DNA of 64,000 bases, from contig JAEVHH010000004.1 of assembly GCA_017607445.1 (NCBI GenBank), forward strand, positions 496,001 through 560,000, read 5' to 3'. Below, one piece after another: positions 22,301 through 32,525 of this stretch. The position numbers and the translations under genes were made by a program. The DNA comes from Histoplasma ohiense. Taxonomy: Eukaryota > Ascomycota > Eurotiomycetes > Onygenales > Ajellomycetaceae. How positions within the stretch are numbered: the first letter of the stretch is position 1; each line of letters starts with the position of its first letter. The notes below the pieces were generated by a model that was not told the DNA's origin, ran no database searches, and worked only from the letters and a program-made list of their open reading frames with translations.

Positions 22301-23652
22301 CAACTGCTTCCACTACTTTTGGTTTATCTTCTGCCTTTGAGAAATATTTTGATGTCCAGATGTGGAATATGAAGTTTGCATCTGTGCCAGAATCCACTAG
22401 TGTCCACATCATTGATCATTCCACTTCTGTCAGCATCCATGTATTCATCACCAATAATTGTTTATCTCACAGTCTAGTTGTTTGTATTCTCAATGCAGCA
22501 GCTGCTTCTATGATTGAGATTGCTGATTTTTTGCTTGTCAAACTTGGTTGTGCTTTTCAGAGTATAACATTCAACAATCATTTGTAATATGACTCTTCTT
22601 ATGACAGTGAGAACATTTCTTCATTCAGTTATATTTATCTTTCTTGATTTATTCAGTTGAATCTGTTTGTTTCTCTTGTTTTCTCTTGTTCTGATGATTG
22701 CTAGATTTATCAGAATGATGCTGATTCTCTATGAATATCACAGATCTTTCTTTGTGAATAGCACACTGTTATTCTGACATATTTTTCTTGAGAGTCTGTA
22801 GAGTTCAAAGCAACTCTTTGTAGTTCTGAGGCTCTTGATTTCAACAGTTGAGTTCAGTGCATAATATCTTCAATGTTTTACTATGTAAGTTATCCATTCT
22901 TTGTTCTTTGCTATATGAGGGTAAGTAGTATTCTCAGTCTTTGAGATATTTAGAGAAATTGTGTATCAATTGTCATTTTTGTTGCTTTGCATCTTGAAAT
23001 TTTTGACTTGCCAATCAGTGCTGGTTCTGTGAATCATTAATTTGCATTTCTAGGTGTGATAATATATCATCAAAAGTCAACAGTGTTGCTCCTCTATGTC
23101 TCTCATATGATGATACAAAATTCAATCACTTCTGCTTAACATGAATGTCAAGATAGAGTTTAGCATCATTTATCTTGTGTTCTTTCTTTTGATAATATCA
23201 GTGGTGGTGTGTAAAGAGAGTCAATATGTGATCTTTATAGTCCTTGAATTCTAACATATTTTTTCCTCAATAATAGTCCTTAATCTCCAACCTCAGTGGT
23301 GTTTCATTATCATCATTCATATTGTTCACAGATTGATTTTGCAGCAGTTCTGTGATGATATTCTGAGTTAATTGAGACTTGATAAGAGTATCTTCATGAA
23401 TCTGCACTTTCAATTCATTGAGCTGCTGTTGTGCATGCAGAATAGCTAATTGCTGCTCTTGTTCACAAATTTGATCATTCAACTGTTGCAAACATGCATT
23501 GTGATCATTGAAGGCAGTAGAGGATTCAGATTGGTTTTCAAGAGATCTTGTGCATATCAAGACCATCTTGTGTGTTTTAACTAATGTTGCATGCTTTATT
23601 GTAGATGTGCATAACAATGGACCACTCAAATAAAGTTATGAGTGATTAGAAT
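22300..23652 (-). pseudogene. C2 gag and leader, degraded
   Basis: Open piece 23267-23629 (120 codons) is rich in Gln and Leu (for example QQLNDQICEQEQQLAILHAQ), typical of a coiled coil. Further downstream a CCHC knuckle remnant lies near 22570-22620. The sequence next to the 5' LTR (AGTGATTAG, 23641-23649) is an exact complement-sense partner of CTAATCACT in the LTR (23742-23750). Confidence 0.65.
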
Positions 23653-23923
23653 TGTAAGAGATGGTTGTAGGTATAATTATGGAAGTAGTGTGAAGTATGC
23701 ATGTAGGATGTTAAGAAGGTAGCAATCTCTATTATTCAAAGCTAATCACTGATCTCCTAATATCTACAGATATCAGTGAGCATTATATAGACAACCACCA
23801 CATGCTACAGCCGCCTATGGTGCTGTGCACTATATCCCTCCTCATTAATTCTGGCGTGTTCTGTGTTCTTCTATCGCCATATAGCTATTTCTTAATATAG
23901 ATATCTCCGTTGCATCTATTACA
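23653..23923 (-). repeat. C2 right (5') LTR
   Basis: 271 bp. It retains CpGs near its outer (right) half (CTATCGCC, CTCCGTTG). It is followed directly by A2 sequence with no duplicated pentamer. Confidence 0.9.
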
Positions 23924-24082
23924 TTTACACAGTTTGAAAAAGAGGATATGCTGAAGCTTATATTTCTCAATCAGCTGAATATCTATAAGAGCATAATGAA
24001 GGAAACCACTGTCTATCATTGCTCATATATTGACTAGATTATTTACAATGACAGAGATTATGATTGCATTCACTTGTATCTT
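23924..24082 (-). pseudogene. A2 pol start (protease fragment)
   Basis: The minus-strand translation resembles the first 50 or so codons of A4 pol, with the initiating codon changed to ATA. It is cut by the C2 LTR. Confidence 0.6.
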
Positions 24083-24205
24083 CTGCTCAAATCTTCAGCT
24101 AGCTTTCTGCTTCTTGAACTTTTATTCATATTTTAGATTGAGAGCTTATCTTTTCTCTGTTCTTGCCTGTCCACAGATGACACAGCATTCATGTATGTGA
24201 GAGGT

Positions 24206-25165
24206 TTACTCAGAGCAATCACATTCAGACATTGATTTGTAAAGTGCTCTGACTTGTCACAGTGTATGCAGACTTCTCTGACAATTTGATCAGCAGTGTT
24301 CTTTTCTGAGATGTTAGAGATTCTCAGACAGCTTGCATTCACATATGAGACTCAGTTCATTGATTCTGATTCAGAGATGAGAAGTGCTGCAGAGCAGTTC
24401 AGAGTGTATGCATTTGTTCAGCAGAATTCTTTACAATTTTGAAGCATATGAAACTGAGACAGATTGTTGTTCAACAAATGAAGATCAGCACAGAATTCAC
24501 TGTATATTGAGAGCTTCAGACACTCTACACTTCAGTTATGCAACTGAAAGTTCAAATTCTTGAATAGTATGTTGATTTTGATAATGTTGTTTCAGTCTTG
24601 TCCATCTGCTTCTAGGAGTTTGTGATTGAATTCAGAAAGATAAATTGTCAACACAATGTTCATCTGATGAATCTGATTAAGCCAGTCTAATATCTTGACT
24701 TGAAGTATAGAATTGAGAAAGAGGGAGTTGAGTTGTTGAAAGACTAGCTCTGATGTATGCTGATGATTCTGACAATGACTCATTCAGAATTGAAATTTTG
24801 CTAATGTGTTGTCATTCAATCTGCTATAAATATACCACACTTGATTGGATAGTGAGTCTATTGCTCATTCATTGATGTTCAATTTGACATTCACTTTTGA
24901 CTTCCATATAAGATAGAGCATGAGATCTCTCTTGTATTTATTGAGAATTGAAAGCTTCTCTCTTGAGAACTTTTCATAAGGCATGAGTATAGAAGAAACA
25001 GTGAATGTAAAAGTGCTCATCTCAGCAAGTCATTGTTGCAATTCAGTCATCTGTAGCACTTGCTGCTGAAGAATACTTTGTAGATCTAAGTTGTTGTTCA
25101 CCATGTTCAGATATGGCAGATGTTTGTAGAATTGTTTGTAGTTTATTTTGATATCTAAGAATATA
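24206..25165 (-). pseudogene. A2 gag, degraded
   Basis: Homologous to A4 gag; open pieces at 24592-24783 (MSHCQNHQHTSELVFQQLNS) and 24133-24342. The zinc knuckle CIHCDKSEHFTNQC is still readable near 24215-24260. Stops lie at former Trp and Arg codons. Confidence 0.75.
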
Positions 25166-25493
25166 TAATGATAATGAAAGAAAAGAAATACTTGTAGACA
25201 CTTGATTCTCTCACAGACACTATTTGCAGTGTTGCAGCACTAAGCTTGATCAAGCTTCTTCATGAACACTATTCACAGCATTACAGTTTGTAGACACTCA
25301 GACCTTGTAGAACACAGTCAATTGTGTTTCAGATGCTTAGACACAACAGTCTATATAACTAACAATAAGAGCACTCAGATTCACAAGAAATCTCTGATAA
25401 CAACTAGACATTCAGATCTGTAAACAACACACTCAGATGTAAGAACTAATAACAAAGCACTCAGATCTTAAACACAGAAGAATCAATTTGTAA
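25166..25493 (-). other. A2 leader
   Basis: Counterpart of the A4 leader, with CTCAGAT/ACTCAGA repeats (mutated CCGAGTG units on the minus strand). It is bordered by the primer-binding stretch AATCAATTTGTAA at 25481-25493. Confidence 0.6.
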
Positions 25494-26027
25494 TGTAACA
25501 GATGTACTTCAATTAACAATTTGATACTATTCTAATTACAGATTACAAATTGATTAAGAAAGGAAAGAGAAAAGAAATCAGAAGAAAAGATCATACAAAG
25601 AGAGTTCTTATAGAAGAAAGTTCAGAGTGGAAGAATATCAGAAGTCACTCCACAGTGAAGTGTGGAGTGAAAGAACATTAAGAGATACATGTAAGAATTG
25701 TTAGAAACTACACAAGTGTGGAGTGTGGAATGAGAGAATCATTGAGAGCTACACAGAAAAATCATTAGAGACTACACAAGTGTAGAATACAAAGTGAAAG
25801 AACATTAGAAGCTACACAGAAGAATTGTTAGAGACTATATAAGTGCAGAGCACAGAGTGGAAAAATATTAAGAGCTACACAGAAGAATTGTTAGAAACTA
25901 TATGAGCATGAAGCACAGAGCAGAAGAACATCAAGGGTTATGCAAGATCACAATGACCAGAAACAAGCAGGTGCAGAAGGGGAGTTGATTGCGTAAGATA
26001 ATTACTAACAGGTGCTAACCTGTCACA
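25494..26027 (-). repeat. A2 5' LTR (534 bp, four U3 units)
   Basis: Runs from TGTAACAG to CCTGTCACA. It is one 63-bp unit shorter than the A4 LTR. CpG is preserved near the outer end (GATTGCGTAAG). Confidence 0.85.
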
Positions 26028-26987
26028 TGGAATATATTTCTTTATACTTGAAAGAATAATCTCAGTGATTAAATTTGCTCTGTCTTCAAGCATTTTATCT
26101 GTAAGATTTGTATCTGATTTTCAATAAAGAGTTTCTCTATTCTCTAATTTCAACTTTTCAATCATTCTTTTCACTTCTGTCCACTGAGCTTTTTCAAAGT
26201 TGTATTGATTTGAATATAATGGGTTTTGAACTGTTTGATTACTATCCAATTTCATATCAACTTGAATTATCTCATGATCAGTGGCAGCACCATTTGTTTC
26301 ATTTGAGTCAATATATCAATTAAAATGTTTATTCTCATATAGATTCTTAGAGAAAAAACATAGATCTATAATTGATTTCTGTCTCAAACCTGGCTTGTGA
26401 AAAGTGGGAATGTCTTGCTCATTTATCAACTCTAGTTTGTTTAAAAGTGCTCATTCAACTAGTTTTTCAGCTCTAATTGATTGAGTTCTTTCTGAATTCC
26501 ACCAAGAGTGATGAGCATTGAAATCCCCCATGATTATTGAATTCTTTTCTGGTTTCAACTGCATTAAACATCTATCAAATGTCCAAGTTCTATTGTTTTC
26601 TCTCAGTGATCTTTCATTGTAGATATTGACTAATTGAATATTTTCAAACTGTTTTTTCATATCCACAATGTCACCAACAAGAATATCAGAGTCAGATATC
26701 AAATCATATCTCAGATTGAATTGAAATCTAGAATTCTTTCTAGCATAAATTGCCACTCTAACTCTAATATCTGTTTTCTCTGATAGAAAACAATAGTATG
26801 CTGGATGAGATACACTATACATTTGATCAGCATCAAGTCTGGGTTCTTGAATAAGAACAAAGTCTGCTTTTTGCTCATAGCCAATTTGTAAACAGAAATA
26901 AAGACATGGATTTATTCTGTCCACATTATTTTGAATAAATTTGATTTTTGTAGAACTTTTAACATTTTTTTGATGTTTTTCCTGCAT
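26028..26987 (-). pseudogene. LINE ORF2 N-terminus: APE-type endonuclease
   Basis: Open from 26987 to 26451 (178 codons), then continuing with stops to 26028. Motifs of the apurinic/apyrimidinic-like endonuclease are visible: FIQNNVDR near the start, VLIQEPRLDADQ (catalytic Glu) and IIMGDFNAHHSWW (Asp, Asn, His). RT should follow to the left but is replaced by A2, and the distal RT at 1-1028 probably belongs to the same copy. Upstream is LINE gag. Confidence 0.8.
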
Positions 26988-27139
26988 TATATAAGACTGT
27001 TGAATGGTTTTTTATCTTTATTCAGAGTCAGATAATAGACTAAATCTATTATTCACAACTTCAACAGCTATCATATCTTGCATATGTGTATCTCTCATTT
27101 GTGTTTGAATGAGAGTCTTTGGTGACTTTTGTACTTTCA

Positions 27140-28361
27140 TTTTTTATTTTTCAGGAGATTCAGATACAACAGAATTAGAGATCTGAGAATTTCTTCTTTT
27201 TTGACTGCCACTATTTTTCATATTAGCAGAGACAGAAGTATCAGTTTGTATTACTGATTTTACTGATTTTCCTGACTTAGAAGCAAACACACATTCTTTC
27301 AAATTTGCAAAATGAGGCTCTTTGCAATTGGCACATTTTGCAACAGACTTAGAGTGCTCACATATAACTTCTTTTTTTAAACAAAATTGACAACTGTGTT
27401 CAGCAGTTTTGTGAGATTGAGCACAAATTTGACATTTCACATTTCTTCTACAGAGATTTGCAAAATGACCATATTTCTGACAATTTGAACATTGTGTGTG
27501 AGCTTTTAAATTTTCTCTTGTATCTTTAAACTTATATGTTCTCATTCTCATACCAGCAATTCTTACAAATGAGATTTTAGATTGTTCAAATGAATCAGTT
27601 ATAATTAAAACTGAAGCATTTTGTCTGTTTTCTCTTTGTTTCTCATTATTCAATCAAATTGGTAATTTTTTTAATTTGATTGAATTAAAATCTTCAATCT
27701 CATGTTGAAGCTGAACCAGCCCATCATCATGATTGAAGATTGCTGTTGGTATGTCATGAAGAACAAATTTTCCCCATTTCTCATCTCTTTCCACTGAAAT
27801 TTCAGTTTTCAAGAGAGATTCTATCATTGATGCTCAAATATGTTGATTTTGCACCAGGAAGTTGGAGTTGAACTCAGGCATGGTTGTCAGAATTATAGAA
27901 TTATCCAGAAAAGAGCTTTCAACTGATGCTACAACTGATTTGTATATTTCAGTTTCAGATATAGAGTTCAATGCATGATTAATCTCATTTCTCATTTGAA
28001 AAATAAGACTTGCATTTGACAGCATTTTTTGCTCAAAAACTTTTTTGTTAAAGATTTTAACAATCAGTCTTTGAGCTTTTGATTGAAGAAGTCTTTCTTC
28101 TTTCAGCTCTTTTCTTGGTTTTTCTAATTTTTGTGCACTCAAAGTATCAGGATTTTTTGTAGCCTGATTCAGAGCTCTTTTCTCAATAGATGTGTTTTTC
28201 TTTGAAGAGTAAGAGAAGAAAAGTGTGAAGGAAACTGCTGCAGTCTGAGCATAAGTTTTTGTTTCTATTTTTTGCTCAGATTTTTGAAAAGAATTTAACA
28301 TTTTAGTTTCAAAGACTTTCTCAAGTTTTGAAGAGATTTCTAGTTTGTATTTGAGAATCTC
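27140..28361 (-). pseudogene. LINE ORF1 (gag-like, zinc knuckles)
   Basis: Pieces 27834-28301 and 27144-27653. The C-terminal piece has CSNCQKYGHFANLC, CQICAQSHKTAEHSC and CANCKEPHFANLKEC, a run of CCHC knuckles typical of Tad1/jockey-type ORF1 proteins that bind RNA. The N-terminal reading frame runs on through the B insertion point. Joining 28361 to 59835 keeps it open for the 45 bp available, supporting B as an insertion in this gene. Confidence 0.75.
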
Positions 28362-28624
28362 TGTAATGCACTCATTTATTATTTCCTTATTATCTTCGCT
28401 TATTCTTACCTCTTTCCATTATACTCTCGCTACTGCTATTTCTATATGTATATATATATTAATGTATGTATTTCACACATCTTCTTTCTCTTTCTTTTCT
28501 TTCTTAGCAATTAGCTACACTACATTACACTACTATACTACACTCTACAATATATTACTATTATCTTCACTACACTATAAACTATCTTCTACTGTTATTC
28601 TTCACACTGTCACTACATCTCACA
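28362..28624 (+). repeat. B 5' LTR (263 bp)
   Basis: TGTAATGC to CATCTCACA. It diverges from the 59567 copy exactly after CTCACA, which fixes the LTR end. CpGs remain near the outer end (28397, 28426) where the inner 3' LTR copy has CA or TG. The pyrimidine-rich block before AGCAATTAG (28506) resembles a fungal transcription start region. ORF-like reading through it is not a gene. Confidence 0.85.
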
Positions 28625-28628
28625 GTTT

Positions 28629-28637
28629 CTAATCACT
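28629..28637 (+). promoter_or_regulatory. B primer-binding site, probable self-priming
   Basis: CTAATCACT lies four bases after the LTR. Its complement AGTGATTAG differs from AGCAATTAG in the LTR (28506-28514) only at a CG-derived dinucleotide (TG versus CA). Both derive simply from an original AGCGATTAG pair. The same 9-mer is used by C1 and C2. Confidence 0.5.
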
Positions 28638-28671
28638 CAATCTTTGAGAGATGATCTGTTGAGTAATAGTC

Positions 28672-30100
28672 ATGGCCTCTACCCACAGCATCCACTGTAC
28701 TCATGCTACCACTGAACTCAAAGCAACAAACATTATGAAAGAAAACTGTGAAACACACACTTCTGCCACTGAAAGTGTGCAACAAGTATCATCTTTTTCT
28801 ATGAAATCAGACTCTGAATATAGTTCAGAAGAAGATATCTCTTCTGAAAATCTCAGTACAATTGAGACTGAGAAGATAACTGTGATCAGAAGAATCAAAA
28901 AATTACAGACTGAGAAAGAATTATGAGAACTTCAACACTGATGCAACACTTTACTGCAAAAATTGAATGAAACAATTTCAGTCATCTGAAATATGCTAGA
29001 AGCACATCCAAACCATAGTAGAGATACAACTAGCATGAATGATAATTATAATAACACCACAAATATTCTCAGATCACTGAAAATTACACTACAAACATTC
29101 AATATCTTAGTGAAAAGTGCTGTGACTACTGTCAGTGAAAGATGTAGTCAGATACCACTTTGACAATTAGAATTTCAAGATCTCAGTATGAGTGATTACT
29201 CTTCTTGAAGAGATGTGGAAAAGTTCTGAGATCAAAACATGAAAGAATTTGAAAACTTTGTTACAGCTGCTATCACTTTCCATGTCAGTGATCTTGATTA
29301 CTACAATGAACACAATCATTGAAAGATCATCAAAGCTGTTACTCATTTCAATGTCAAGATGCAACAATGTTGGTATCAACATATATATAATATACAGACT
29401 TTGCCATCATGAGAAGAATTTGTTAGTTGAATGCAATGTCAAGTCACTGATTCAGATAAAAGTTTCTGAGATGCTGATAGACAGTACTGAAAAACAGAGT
29501 AACAAGAAGATCAGACAGTTCAACAATTTGCTTCACACTTACAATCAATTGAAAAGTATCTGTGGCATTCTTATAGCAAATATCATCAGAAATCACATCT
29601 CTATATGAAAGTTTTACCTTCCATTCACTGAGAATTTGACAAATATGCAACCAAATTGGAAGAGTTAAGCTATGATGCCACTCTACATAAACTTGCAATG
29701 ACAGAATCGAATCTGTCAGAGAGACAGAAAAAGCTTAAAGAGAAGTCAAATTTCAAAAATCCCACTCAAAGCTTTAACAATAAAAATAATGCTGATAATA
29801 GATCACAAAACAAACACTGATGAAATGACACTACAAAGTTCAATGACTCCACTCAATCAAAATATTGCTGTTATTGCAAGCAACCAGAACATACCATCAA
29901 TTCATGTTTCAAACAACTCAAAGATAAATCTAAAAATGCCAAGTCTGACTCAAAATCTGATACAAAAGACACAAAGAACTCAAAGGACTCAAAAAATGCT
30001 TAAAACACATCATTCAGCTCACAATAACAGTCATAAGCATGAAAAGTTGATGCAAAAATACCTTAAGCTTCACTGTCACAGTGAAACTCACTACATCTAA
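28672..30100 (+). pseudogene. B gag, degraded
   Basis: Starts at ATG 28672 in a Ser/Glu-rich segment (to 28926, then stops). Frame pieces continue with a long helical region. A CCHC knuckle YCCYCKQPEHTINSC lies near 29860-29910, followed by a Lys/Ser/Asp-rich tail. About ten in-frame stops at former Trp or Arg/Gln codons. Confidence 0.7.
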
Positions 30101-31928
30101 GAATCTGCAAAAGATGCTTGTGCTAGTAGACTCTGAATCAGAAGTGAACTGTGTCAATGAATTTTGAGCAAAGAATCACAATCTAGAAGCTGCTCACTAC
30201 AAAATCAAAATAATCAAGTCAATTGATGAATGTATAATGCACTTCTTTGAAGAGTATAACATTGCAACTACTGTCACTGATCACAAGAGTAATGCACAGC
30301 AGATATCTCATTTCTTTCATATGATGAAGATGAAGAACTACAGTCTTGTATTAGAATTTTCTTGATTAAGACAAATAAATTCTCTTATAGATTGATCAGA
30401 TAAACAATTCTTCTTTAGAAGCTCTGAAAATGAACAACAGTCTCAAATTATTTCTGAACAAGATGTTTTAGCTGAAGTTCTCACAGAAGCTAGAGTAGAA
30501 ATGCTTGTAGTATTATCTACAGAATATTCAAAAGACTCAAAGCATACTTCATACATATTCTTGACTGTGTATTCAGACTTGTCAACTGGTCTATCTGATT
30601 ATATCATGTTATACATGCATATCTTCTCAGAAGAAGCTGCTATAAGTGTGAAAAGATCAGAAGAGATGAAACACTGTATAGATCTCAAATCTGATACACA
30701 ATCTTCATTTATACTGATATACAATCTCTCTGAAACTGAGTTAGCTGCTCTAAGAGAATATTTAAAAAATATATTAGATAAAGAGTGAATATAACTGTTC
30801 AGTAGCTCAGCTGATGCACTGATTCTCTTTATTCTCAAAAAAAATAATAAACTCTGTCTTTGTGTAGACTATTGAGGATTAAATCAAATCATCATCAAGA
30901 ATCAATATCCTCTATCTCTAATAAATGAATTACTTGACAGACTTTCAAAAGCCAAAGTATTCACTAAACTGAACCTTCAAGATGTCTACCACTGCATATT
31001 TATAGCAGCAAAAGACTGTTGGAAGACAGTCTTTAGAATGAAATATAAACATTTTGAATATATAGTTATGCCATTTGAACTAGCTAATGCTTCAGCAATA
31101 TTTCAAGCATACATTAACAATGTCTTGTCTGATTTGTTGAATATATGTTGCATTGTCTATTTGGATGACATTCTCATATTCTTCAATTCAAAGCAGAAAT
31201 ATAAAGTGCATGTTACTAAGATGCTAGAACATCTCAAGTGTGTAAATCTATTTGCAAAACTCTCTAAGTGTGAATTTGAAATGGACAAGATCTCATTTCT
31301 GAGATTTGTTATAGATACAAATGATGTTGAGATGAAGTCAGACAGAGTCTCTACTATTATGAAATAATCTACATCTAAATCAATTAAAGAGGTTCAATTT
31401 TTCTTGAGCTTTGCTAATTTCTATCAGCAATTTATTAAGTCTTTCTCCTCTATTGCAGCCCCATTATTCAAACTTACAAAAGAAAGCAAGAAGGGGGAAA
31501 GAAAAGCCACTTTTATATGAACAGAAGATACTCAAAGTGCTTTCAATGAGCTTAAATCACACTTTATATGTGCTTCTCTATTAGCTTATTTTGACTCAGC
31601 TCAGTGTATTCAGATTGAATCTGATGCATCCACTTTTGCAGTTGCTGCTATTCTGTCACAGTTGCAGAATGATGAACACTGACATTCAGTTGCCTTCTGA
31701 TCAAGAAAGTTGATTGATGCAGAAACAATTATAATACTCATAATAAAGAACTTTTGATTATTGTAGCAGCATTTAAGAATTGAAGACACTATCTGAAGAG
31801 AAATCAGTATTCAATTCAAGTCTGATGTGATCATGTCAATCTGCAGTACTTTATGACAACTAAGAAACTGAACAGATGTCAGATCAGATGAGTGGAAGCT
31901 TTATCTGCTTATAATTTTGTATTACTGC
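30101..31928 (+). pseudogene. B pol part 1: protease, RT, RNase H
   Basis: Protease active-site remnant LVDSESEV near 30120 (family usually has Asp-Ser/Thr-Gly; the Gly codon appears changed to Glu). RT: CVDYWGLNQI, YPLPLI, LNLQDVYH, then YLDDILIFF near 31160 (open piece 31038-31367). RNase H: ESDAS near 31620 and NKELLIIVAAF near 31745. A3 interrupts RNase H at 31928. Confidence 0.8.
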
Positions 31929-32525
31929 TGTAACGGGCGTACTTCAATTAACGATTTGGTACTATTCTAATTACAAATTACAAATTGATTAAGGAAAGAA
32001 AGAGAAAAGAAATCAGAAGAAAAGGTCATACAAAGGAGATTCTTATAGAGGAAAGTTCAGAGTGGAAGAATATCAGAAGCTGCTCCACAGTGAAGTGTGA
32101 AGTGGAAGAACATTAAGAAGTATGTGTAAGAATTGTTAGAAGTTATGTGAGTGTGAAATGTGAGATGGAGGAATCATTGAAGACTATATGAAAGAATCAT
32201 TAGAGACTATGTGAGTGTGGAACACAGAGCAGAAGAACATAAGAAGCTATGTGGAAGAATTGTTAGAGACTATATAAGCATGGAACACAGAGTGGGGGAA
32301 TGTAAGAAGCTATGTGGAAGAATCATTAGAGACTATATAAGTGCAGAGCATGAAGTGGAAGAATGTTAAGAGCTATATGAAAGAATTGTTAGAAACTACA
32401 TGAGTGTGGAGCACAGAGTGAAAGAACATTGAGAGTTATGTGAGATCACAACAGTCAGAAATGAGCAGATGCAGAAGAAGAGTTGATTGTGTAAATTAAT
32501 TACTAATAGATGCTAATCTGTCACA
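31929..32525 (-). repeat. A3 3' LTR (597 bp)
   Basis: Outer end TGTAACGGGCGTAC is unmutated over about 30 bp. The inner end (CTAATCTGTCACA) has lost the CpGs present in A4. The C-rich complement of the polypurine tract follows at 32526-32540. Confidence 0.9.

Larger units (their letters stand above)
16399..23923 (-). mobile_element. Element C2: gypsy element without target duplication, carrying a SINE
   Basis: Same organisation as C1, both 271-bp LTRs present, less mutated in the accessory gene. The flanks are ATATC on the left and TTTAC on the right, so no target duplication. The left flank is plus-strand A1 and the right flank is minus-strand A2, cut at different points of the family-A map. 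This is the structure expected when two directly repeated C elements recombined and deleted the DNA between them. The SINE at 19513-19898 interrupts integrase. Confidence 0.85.
23924..26027 (-). mobile_element. A2: 5' half of a family-A element, RIP-degraded
   Basis: In minus orientation it carries the 5' LTR (25494-26027), leader, gag and the first part of protease, and ends at 23924 against C2. Its 3' half is missing. The right flank TGGAA is in the LINE between endonuclease and RT. Confidence 0.85.

Noticed and set aside
28345..28632. 95-codon plus ORF, also at 59571-59921
   Set aside because: Both lie in the B LTR and are just open frames through a pyrimidine-rich promoter region.
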